From assembly GCF_019649055.1 (NCBI RefSeq), contig NW_026570264.1, positions 682,001 to 746,000 on the forward strand: a stretch of 64,000 nt of DNA, read 5' to 3'. This document shows, piece by piece, positions 55,799-64,000 of this stretch; the first letter of the stretch is position 1, and each line of letters opens with the position of its first letter. Source of the DNA: Paramacrobiotus metropolitanus. Taxonomy: Eukaryota; Tardigrada; Eutardigrada; Parachela; Macrobiotidae. The notes under the pieces were generated by a model, which saw only the letters and a program-made list of their open reading frames with translations, was not told the origin of the DNA and did not search any database. The translations under genes were made by a program, and so were the position numbers.

Positions 55799-57581
55799 TT
55801 ACCTCAGAGGCAATACCGCAAGATACGGATATGGCCAAAAATGCGTAAAATGGCCTGATTCTTCATGTTTCTTACTCAGAATTTTTTTCTGAGTCGAATG
55901 GACCGGGACAACGATGGTTTTGAAGTCACGTGACCGAGTTTCAAGCTAATTTGCATATAGGTAGTTTCCCAAGGTTTATTTATGAAATGCTTTTCGAAGT
56001 GGACGTTTGTTTTGTTCAGAAAAAATTCTGAGTCGAGTGATAATTGTCCCACGTGGATCTGAAATCACGTGAGTGACGTGACCATGGTAGGATTTTTTTA
56101 AAATTTCTATCGTAGTTGGGCCAGTTTGTTGATTTCGTGTCTTTTACCTGCGTTTGTTATTGACGTCACTAAATACGTCATTCGATTCTTGCAGCTGAAC
56201 AAAGGTCACAGTATCATTCTTTTGGAAAATAATCGTTTGAAAATATTCAGCGTTATATTTCCGTTAGGCTCCTTCTTTCTTTGAAGCGAGACAGATGCCT
56301 TTCGGTTAGTGCTTTTCAGTTTGTCTGTAGAATATTTCACAGTGAGGTTGCTTCTTTCTTTATAGCGAGACAGATACCTTTCAGTCTCTGCTGTCGATTT
56401 AATTTAAATTATATTTCAAAGTAAGGCTGCTTATTGAAAGTGAGACAAATGGTTTTTAGTTCAACTGAGCTTCTTTAAAGTTAAAATAAAGTTTTAGTTA
56501 TATAGCTTTTTATTTAAATTTAATTAAATTTGTAAGACAACTCAGTTCACTATTCATATTAACAAAGGTTTTCTGGGTTCTTAGGTTTAACTGTTTTAGG
56601 TAGATCAATTTTGCTGTTATATATTAGCTGTGTTTTTCAGGTTTCTTTAGGTTAGGTACAAAACTAGTAGCAAACCACAATAGTTTTATTCCTTTCTTTG
56701 AGCGGGACCAAAGAAGTAACACATCACAACAGTGTTATTCATTTCTTTAAACGAGACAGAACTAGTAACACCATACAACAATGTTAATCCTTTCTTTAGA
56801 CGAAACCAAAGAAGTAACACCCCACAACAATGTTATTCCTTTCTTTGAGCGGGACCAAAGAAGTATCACCCCACAACAATGTTACTCCTTTCTTTAAATG
56901 AGACAGAGCTAGTAACACTTGACAACAATGTTACTCCCTTCTTTAAACGAAGCCAAAGAAGTAACACCCCACAACAGTGTCACTCCTTTCTTTAAATGAG
57001 ACAGAACCAGTAGCACCCCACAACAATGTTATTCTTTCTTTAAACGTGCAACGTCTTTTTTTAATGAGTGCAGAACAGGTTAGTATGACTTCATTCAGAT
57101 GGTGTCCCTATATTGGATTTTTTACCATTAAAAGCCGCATTTGTCATGACCTTTTGATGACTTTTTCTCATAATGGTCATGACCTTTGTACTAAAAAATA
57201 GAATCGAATGAAGTATGCAGTCACGGCAAATCTGTCGTGGCTGTCAAAAGCATCCCAGTTACGAATTGCCAAAAACAAGGAAAAAATGTAAAAAAATCAT
57301 AACTTGGTCACCTGATATCATATCCGCATGGGTTATATATCATTCGACTCCGAATTTTTTTCTGAGCAAAACAAGCTACAATATGTCTACTTTTATTAGG
57401 CAGTTCTTGAAAAAGATATATCAAGGCACCTTTATGCAAATTAGCCTGCAACTCAGTCACGTGACTTCAGAACCATTCTTGTCTCGGTCCATTCGACTCA
57501 GAAAAAAATTCTGAGTAGCAAACATAAAGAATCAGCCCATTTTATGCAAATCTGGCCATATCCATATATTGCGGTTTTACC
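55799..57581. mobile_element. Non-autonomous DNA transposon with long TIRs, 1.78 kb
   Basis: Outer arms (about 55810-55975 and 57420-57580) are close inverted copies carrying CTCAGAATTTTTTTCTGAGT and a GTCACGTGA block. A second inner pair (about 56010-56060 and 57330-57390) repeats the same motif. GCTTCAGA stands on both sides (55791-55798 and 57582-57589), an 8-bp target duplication as in hAT-type elements. No transposase is encoded. Confidence 0.75.
56660..57050 (+). repeat. ~48-bp minisatellite inside the long-TIR element
   Basis: About seven to eight imperfect copies of a unit containing AAAGAAGTAACACC, CCACAACAATGTTA and CCTTTCTTT, alternating between ACGAGACAG and GCGGGACCA versions. 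Confidence 0.85.
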
Positions 57582-57589
57582 GCTTCAGA

Positions 57590-58164
57590 CGATTGCAGAC
57601 CGTTCAACGCCAAACATGCCAAAAACCGTACGATTAAGTACCGAGAGCGATCGATTAAGTCCGAGCGAGCGAGCGATTAAGTCCCGTACGATTAAGAGCC
57701 ATGGGGCAGCTAGCGGATTGAAGAAAAGTTTCCAAGGACCAGCATACTTATGGAGGCAACCACCGCGATCGTCGGACCGCTTCCCGCATGCCACAGGCCC
57801 CCAATTTCCCGGGATTATAGCACCGCACGCGATCCATAAAAGTATCAAGAAAAAATTCGGGATTTATCCTTTACGGATAATCAAGCAACCAACATACTCC
57901 AATAACATGAAAACAACATAATGCAAATTTAAAACGACCCTGACGTTTTAAACAAAACAATGTTGCTGCTATTGTTGCAGTTTTAAAAAAGGAAGAATAC
58001 TTAGAATAGTAGAAAACTTTTATAAACAGACAACAACATTCTACACGGATTCCCCAGCAAAGCCCGGTTGAGTCGAAAGACGTGCAGCAGCGCCAGCACG
58101 TTACGAGCTGCAAGGCTCACAGCACTACGGGAATTTAGTATTGAGGCTGTGCAGCACATAATTA
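57590..58164. other. Intergenic, no gene supported
   Basis: Contains a few GATTAAGT(C/A)C repeats at 57630-57700. The 87- to 125-codon frames here have no recognisable content. Confidence 0.4.
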
Positions 58165-58222
58165 TGTAACCGACCAAAACGTCCGGACGACCAAACCGTC
58201 CGGGGGCCAAAAAACGTCCCCA
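58165..58222. repeat. CGTCCGGACG-type dispersed repeat
   Basis: TATGTAACCGACCAAAACGT followed by CCGGACGACCAA recurs with one change at 63966-64000, where the window ends. The CGTCCGG phrase is repeated within it. Family unknown. Confidence 0.65.
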
Positions 58223-58269
58223 GTAAATTTTGCACACCCAAAATTTTTTGCGTTCATGATGCGACCAAA

Positions 58270-59128
58270 AGCCTTAAAGCGAAAATTTAAGGAAATATCA
58301 GAAAAGCTGGGATTGGCCAGTCGTGGAACGTACATACTCGCAGCTACGCCTATAAGCAATGGCCAGTGGTAAGCCGCAGGAAATGGCAGCACTATCAGCG
58401 GCATCTGAGAAAGAATCCGTGGCATGGCTGCACGCGCTACCGGCAGCATGCTTGGGAACGTTGGTGAATGACGAACAAGTTCGAATTGCAGTCGGACTAC
58501 GATTTGGTTTGCCAGAGTGGCACCGCATGAATGCGCAGGATGTGGCTTTCAGGTAACTCCCGATGGTCATCATGGACTATCCTGCCTGTACAGCAAAGGT
58601 CGATGGAGACAACACACAGAACTGAACAGTATACTGGAACGAGGATGCGTAGCAGCGGGCTTTCCCTGCGAGTTGGAACCCGTAGGTTTATCCAGAGACA
58701 ATGGAAAGCGTCCAGACGGATTGACCTTGGTGCCAGTTCGAGAGGGAAAGCAGCTGGTATGGAACGCCACCTTTGCGGACACGTTAGCACAGTCGTACCT
58801 TAAACGGTCTGCAAAGGCAGCGGGCGCAGCGGCACACCAAGCAGAATGCCGGAAACGGTACAATTATCGGGATCTGGGCGATCAGTTCTGGTTTAACCCT
58901 TTTGCTGAAGAAACGCTCGGAGTGCTCGGCGAAGGAGCCAGAGAAATGGTCAGCTTTTTTGGTCGGAAAATCAAGGAGAGATCTGGAGAAGGCAGATCCA
59001 CGGCGTTTTTAAAGCAGCGCATTAGCCTTGCAATTATTAAAGGCAATGCGGCCGCGGTTTTAGGAACTTTGCCGGAAAGAATACAGTTGTTGAAAATTGT
59101 GATTTTGGTTGTTTTTTTTAATTCTTGA
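58270..59128 (+). pseudogene. Decayed C-terminal part of a non-LTR retrotransposon RT protein
   Basis: The deduced fragments have SVAWLHALPAACLG...RIAVGLRFG, a zinc-type CAGCG...HHGLSC, then KRPDGLTL...LVWNATFADT and FLKQRISLAIIKGNA. This string of motifs follows the RT in a class of animal non-LTR retrotransposons; the PDG...VW-x-x-T-x-x-DT part looks like a restriction-endonuclease-like fold. The frame changes near 58505-58520, and a TAA ends the upstream piece near 58375. The usual WD is WN. I see no RT domain upstream, so this is a truncated 3' remnant. The assignment is from motif memory, with moderate confidence. Confidence 0.55.
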
Positions 59129-60466
59129 TTGTGTAGTAATGTCTGTAGTGGAATGATTGACTGTTATGTCGCAGTATAAATTGGTATTAAAGTGCATGTT
59201 TTTCACCCCTGTCATGGCACCTAGCTAGCCCTACGAATGTGGTTTAGTTTGCTTGTTTTGGAAACCCTTTTTAATTGTTTCCCCCGAGTTATGATTGATT
59301 TGACCGTGTGTACAGATCTGTAGTGTACTAAAATTGTAGCGGTCATCAATCAACATAAAATGTTGATTCTTTTACCGAATTGTACCGGTACAGCGGCATA
59401 TCAGCGTGTTATCGTTTCAATTGATGAAATTGTCCGATTGCTCCTTTGAATTTATCTGTAGGTGTCCTTTATTTGTACGGTAGACAACGATTGTTCGAAG
59501 AATTCGAAGCCAATACCCAATTCAGAATAAGTTATTTCCCGGGAAAGCAAACCTGCGTACCTGTAAATAATATTTTTGAATTCAAATGTGCAGCAATCGT
59601 CGCTGCCTTCCTCTGATAACCTGCTACTCTAAATCGGAAAGGTTCAGCTTCAAGCATTTTCCCTGCAAATGTGGGCTGACAACGGATAGGCGATATCGAA
59701 GTCTACAAATATTATATTGCTTACAATTTCGTATTCGAACACCTTTTTTGTTTTTTTTTATAAGTTTATTACGGAACAACATGCAGACATGCCATGCCGT
59801 AGCCCAAATGTAATAAAATTTTGCATTCGCTTTTGTGACCAAATTTTTGAAGTTCTTTTGTATTTTTGGCCATTGCATCCATTCTCCAGTGTTAAATTTT
59901 AGCTTCATGAGATCGCTGTAGCTTCCGGGAAGCAATGACGGGTATTTCTTCCATAATTTCATAAGAACGCACAACGCAATACTCACTGTTCACCGCTGTA
60001 CGATGGTCATAGTGGGCACCGGTCATGCACCGGTCATGGTGGGCTGGTACAGTGAGAACATAGTACAGTGAGAGCACAATAGATTTAGGCGCTTTACATA
60101 CGGTAAATCGAATTATTTATTTTTGAGCCTGTCAGGCGCACTGATTCGAGAGTGCTGATTGTCAAGCGACAACGTTATTGAAACATGTGAGTGGGGGCCC
60201 ATGCCACAGTGTTGGAATCTGAATCTTCAAACATTGGTAACACTAATTTTTTCATTCCAGTAATCCAGCGTTAGATTTTTTTTGCTTAATTTTGACGTAG
60301 CCGTCTATTGGGGGCTCGTTAAAAATAGGCGACTATGCTAACCGCACAGGCCTACTGTGTACATATACATACCCCTAAGGAAAAACACCAAAAACCATGG
60401 CTGCATCACGAAAAAAAGCGGAAGCTCTCTCTACAAACACATCTAAAGCAATAGTACAGATATGTG
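59129..60466. other. Intergenic, no supported gene
   Basis: A 120-codon minus-strand frame at 59624-59986 starts with GTG and has no clear features. A short GGTCATGCACCGGTCATGGT direct repeat lies near 60020. Nothing else is seen. Confidence 0.4.
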
Positions 60467-60700
60467 TTAAGCGGCATTTAACGGTTCTGATTGCCTTCGG
60501 CATCGTTGTACCAATCAATATAAAGCAGTATATTAGAGGCACGTATAGTACCCGGCCGTGATCAAATGATGGGAATCTAGTTAAATTAAAACAATTAACT
60601 TCCTCGCCTAAAGCTATTTTTTATTTCGGTACAGATACAAATTAAGATCGTTATCGGCAGTTTCTAAACATGATCAGTTTCCGATTGGACTCGTCAAACA
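60467..60700 (+). repeat. Dispersed repeat, copy 2
   Basis: Diverged copy of 1299-1545 (see that entry), lying downstream of the Ly6-like gene. Confidence 0.6.
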
Positions 60701-60973
60701 AGTGCTGTTAATCCGCTACAAATTGCATAAATATAATTACGAGTACGTTGCTAATTTGCTGCACTACGATATTCCGCATGACAAACTTTACTACGCTTGA
60801 TTAAGTGATAGTTATTGTCGTTCTACAAATTTTTTACAGAGCAGAAGAAAATAAAAGGCTTTCCAAGTTTGCTTATGTGAAAAACCATGGAGATTTCCGC
60901 GTCTCCGGCGTCCGGAATGCGATGCGGTATTCTCCAGTGAGCGAAACACGACACGAGAAAAGATGTAATGCAG

Positions 60974-61628
60974 TCACAGAACCATATGCAATTTGTAGGC
61001 GACAAAGGATGACATAATGAGCCAAATATTCCTGGATAAAGATACGGCGGCATTGCAGTTATCACCGGCACAAAAGCACCAGATTCCGTCGAAAGTGTAC
61101 GTCGGCACCAAATTACTGCCGAACATGGAAAAGTACGGAGTGGGTACCATCCGCACGCCTTTCTGGCAGCTTCCATAGGGACCGTAGGCGGCGCTCTCCG
61201 GTTTCAAATACTGGATCACCAAATCGCTCGCACATCCTCGTTGAATGCCTGTAACCGCCATCGTATAATATAAATGTTACAGAACTACCGTAATAGTTAT
61301 CCCAAACATTTATCTGTACCATCGAGAGTGTTCGGTTGTGGTACAGCGGACGCACTCCCATACAGCGCCCCAACAAATTTAACGCATAGTTTCCCGGGAC
61401 AGTCCACCGTTAACGTGGTAGAGGAGTTGCGACAGTCCCGTGTGTTGAGTTGCGGAGAAACCAGGAAGCTGTCGTAGTTCTTGCACTGCTGGCATTTCAA
61501 AGCTGACACTGTGCCTAACAAAGGACAAAGCAGTGTAAGCTAGGGGTCATGGGTGGAAGTTGGTGCTTACCTTGTAAACACAACAATCCGCTCAACCAGA
61601 ATCGAATTAAAAAATTACGATGCGCCAT
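60974..61628 (-). CDS. Ly6/uPAR-like (three-finger) GPI-anchored protein, three exons
   Basis: Exons 61628-61571, 61514-61320 and 61248-60974 join in phase through GT-AG introns of 56 and 71 bp to give 175 residues. Exon 1 is a signal peptide with a Phe/Leu/Trp-rich core. The mature protein starts with LKCQQC, has cysteines spread as in Ly6 domains, and ends with the diagnostic CFCAGDNCN before a hydrophobic C-terminal segment typical of GPI attachment. Such proteins sit on the outer cell surface and often modulate receptors. The acceptor of exon 2 could be TTAG or the ACAG five bases later; both keep the frame. Confidence 0.75.
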
Positions 61629-61992
61629 TTTGACAAATTGGTCTGCATAAGCCATCCTGACAGCGGTTGTGTCTCGCCTGTGCTTTTACAAGGTAGCGAA
61701 GAAATAGATGCCTGTGGGCAGTTTCGTTCCACTACAACTTGGAAAAGTCGGTAATTATTGCTGCATAAATTAGCAGTAAGCCAGTAACAATAAACTGTCG
61801 ATTAATCTGCAGTCAAGCTGGTTACTTGTGGTCATGAAATTTATTCGATAGCAATGTCTTTCGGAGTATGTATATTAAAGACTTAAACTGTTGTATCGAT
61901 AACCGTTGTTGTATCTTAGCTGGATCATTATTGTGTGATAACAGAACCTACAGGCAGCATACTTAGATAAATAATATTAAACTAAAAAATAA

Positions 61993-61998
61993 TTTATT
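61993..61998 (-). terminator. Polyadenylation signal of the GPCR gene
   Basis: AATAAA on the minus strand, 57 bp after the stop at 62055. Confidence 0.55.
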
Positions 61999-62054
61999 TT
62001 AAATTATTGCGCTACATAATTATCATCAGCATTTCCTCTTCGAAGGCATTCGAT

Positions 62055-63909
62055 TCAGAATTTAGCGTGCCGTTTAGAACGGCAGGTGAGCTGCGTCAAG
62101 TTTACTGGTCGACGACAAAACGCTAACATAAATATTATGGGATCGATGACCGTTTGACAGTTAACAAGCAACGTAACGATATTATCGATTAATTCATTAT
62201 ACTGATTTTGTAGCGGAACGACGACGAAAAAGACGGCATTGGGCGTCCAGAAGATCAGCAAGCTAGCGGTCAGCACAGTCAGCAGTACGTTGCTTTTATT
62301 TTGTTTTGTGCGGTATCGTTGTCTCGTTACTGCTTCTGTAATAGTAATGCGCTGTACACTGAACATATTTTATGAATACGTTTAGGTCGATATTTTCACG
62401 ACATACGTTACCTAATTCGACAGAATTATTGACACGTGATAACGATGTCATCGTGCTGACGGTTGGGATAACGCTGCAGACGATTCTCCTAGATCGGCGT
62501 TTAGCGCACAGAACGTAAGGATACAGGATGGCGATGATCAGTAGCACGAAACATATGACTATCTGGTTAGTCAACATCCAGTCTTTTCGAGCAGATCCAC
62601 TTGCTGCTGAATCGAGATTGCAAACATTCATCAGGTCATCCGTTGCCGGTCGATTAAATAAACCATCCAAAAGGACACCTGTGCAATGAGTCTACGGCAT
62701 TTAAGCGTTACGGCGTTGTTGCATTTGATTGACTATCTGACTAAATATGTAAATCCCACGGTAAATTTGATTGCATTTTATTTTATCGCTGATTGATGTG
62801 GTTAGAAACCGAAATCACAGCCTTAATAAAGACATGTTGAATACAGCCTTGAAAAAATTAAGTGTTACGCACTCAGTTAAACGGCACCGCTCTGCTGTAT
62901 CATGTTTCAATGTTTTCTTATGAAGAGCGACTCTAGCGCGCAACAAGCAGAACAACGATAGTTGGCGGAAAAAAAGTACATTGCCAAAATACAATTTTAG
63001 TCAAATGCGATTTTGCTGTCCTCTTTTCCATTAAACTTTGTTTACTACATTGTTAAATTAAATTTCGCAAACGCGATATTACGCATATTATTATCCGAAT
63101 ACAAATTTATATTATTTTTTTACTATCCGAATACAAATTTTTCTCGGAAATGCAATATGGGCATTGGTTTTATAAAGTTGCTTTTTGTGTGGATGCAGAA
63201 ATGGACCGAACGCTTTTGTATGTGTGCCGATTGTCGACTGTGAGGTGCTTCTTTACAAAATCATCAAACAACATCTTTTCCGTGCGAAAATATTCAAATA
63301 TACAAGAGGCAAGAAAAACATTTTTTGTTTGCTTTTGGTAATTATAAGTGCTTACAAGTGCTGACTACAAGTGCTAGAATAGCGTGGTAACTTGTGGTGG
63401 TGATCAATGTATTGGTAATAATGTTTGGAATTCGGCTTACCAGGCGTAACCAGAACATGACCAGCTATCCAAGCTGCAACGATTAAGAAAATCGCAATTC
63501 GATGACCGTGGTACCGTCGGTAAAGAACGGGTACCGCCGCGGCACAGGCGCGATTAACCGTAATTACGAGGTGCAAAAAGGCTTGCACGGTGGGAAGAAC
63601 CCAGATGGCGTACAAATAAACCATACAAGTATACCATCCTAGAAACCACACTGAATAAACACTGTTCATTATATCGAACGAGCTTCCCAAGCCGGTATAC
63701 AGGAGATTGGCAGCCATTAGTGCAATAACGTAAGTGCAGAAACAATTCCCAGAAGTGTGGTATCTGATGGCGAAAACAACGATTCCCACGGAATTCGCCG
63801 ATAAGGACAGTATGACGCTTATTACAGACATTATTGTCATACAGCTCCAGTGCGCTTCCATTGCGTTGAACGACGAGTTCAAAAAATTACTAACGTTGCT
63901 GCCGTTCAT
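62055..63909 (-). CDS. Rhodopsin-like G-protein-coupled receptor, three exons
   Basis: Exons 63909-63441, 62678-62407 and 62351-62055 join in phase (introns 762 and 55 bp) to 345 residues, the usual length. Exon 1 has an N-terminus with NGS/NVS glycosylation sites and TM1-TM4. Exon 2 has TM5 and the third intracellular loop. Exon 3 has TM6 (LLIFWTPNAVFF) and TM7 with DPIIFML, a variant of the NPxxY motif. At the end of TM3 the sequence is VNRACA, so the Asp-Arg-Tyr triplet is replaced by Asn-Arg-Ala. The ligand cannot be inferred; orphan chemosensory or peptide receptors look like this. The donor GTATGT and acceptor GTACAG of intron 2 were chosen because they alone keep the phase. Confidence 0.8.
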
Positions 63910-63965
63910 TCTAACAGCCGTGAGAGTGTGTAAACTAAATATTAAAGTATCAATATGAAGGAACG

Positions 63966-64000
63966 TATGTAACCGACTAAAACGTCCGGACGACCAAGAC
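63966..64000. repeat. Dispersed repeat, second copy, cut by the window edge
   Basis: Matches 58165-58200 (TATGTAACCGAC, AAAACGTCCGGACGACCAA) and runs off the window. Confidence 0.6.

Noticed and set aside
59624-59986. 120-codon minus-strand frame
   Set aside because: GTG start, A/T-driven composition and no splice or domain support; left as unannotated.
1-64000. tRNA or rRNA genes
   Set aside because: I saw no cloverleaf or rRNA-like block on either strand; the tRNA-like match at the PBS is only the primer complement.

Overview
The window is eukaryotic and almost certainly metazoan nuclear DNA. Genes are split by short GT-AG introns (53-72 bp in several cases), and it carries a rhodopsin-like GPCR, a Ly6/three-finger protein, a knottin-type secreted peptide and a duplicated multi-pass membrane protein. 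Many MITEs, foldbacks and minisatellites lie between them. Compact introns and small secreted or receptor genes would suit an ecdysozoan such as a tardigrade, but nothing here proves the species.

Layout. 1-9.6 kb: gene-poor, repeat-rich DNA. A two-exon cystine-knot peptide gene (4433-7611) has an intron holding a foldback element and a 123-bp-period minisatellite. 9.69-11.9 kb: a clean three-exon gene for an 8-TM protein made of two homologous 4-TM halves with PPxY motifs. 12-14 kb: foldbacks and a possible secreted peptide. 13.97-14.81 and 29.14-29.98 kb: two nearly identical direct copies of an ALDH7A1 (antiquitin) pseudogene repeat, which bracket a Polinton/Maverick.

14.86-29.14 kb: a Polinton-like (adintovirus-like) element with about 90-bp inverted ends. 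It carries the packaging ATPase, a DDE integrase, penton-like and major capsid proteins, an adenain-like protease and a family B DNA polymerase. The polymerase gene has six tiny introns and a frameshift. The element also encodes a two-repeat TATA-binding-protein homologue, two paralogous accessory proteins and a short three-exon gene. The structural genes form a tight overlapping rightward cassette; TBP and its neighbour run leftward from a 40-bp divergent gap.

31.4-55.3 kb: a giant (23.9 kb) Ty3/Gypsy-type LTR retrotransposon on the minus strand. Its 350-bp LTRs appear identical and are flanked by ATAT, so the insertion is recent. Order from its 5' end: LTR, PBS, 1.3-kb leader, Gag (1226 aa, coiled coil, capsid, CCHC knuckle), Pol (protease, RT, RNase H, integrase), a small ORF3, ORF4 (1780 aa, acidic/basic, winged-helix-like segments), ORF5 (957 aa, RS-rich) and the 3' LTR. 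Gag-Pol has a textbook -1 frameshift site: GGGAAAC, a 6-nt spacer and an 11-bp hairpin. Pol-ORF3 has a second in-phase heptamer, AAATTTA. ORF3 and ORF4 share a frame and are separated by one stop codon.

55.8-57.6 kb: a long-TIR non-autonomous transposon with an internal minisatellite. 58.3-59.1 kb: the decayed 3' end of a non-LTR retrotransposon. 61-63.9 kb: a Ly6-like gene and a three-exon GPCR, both on the minus strand.

The two most notable systems are the Polinton with its own TBP homologue and the 24-kb retroelement with serial recoding signals and two unfamiliar large accessory proteins.
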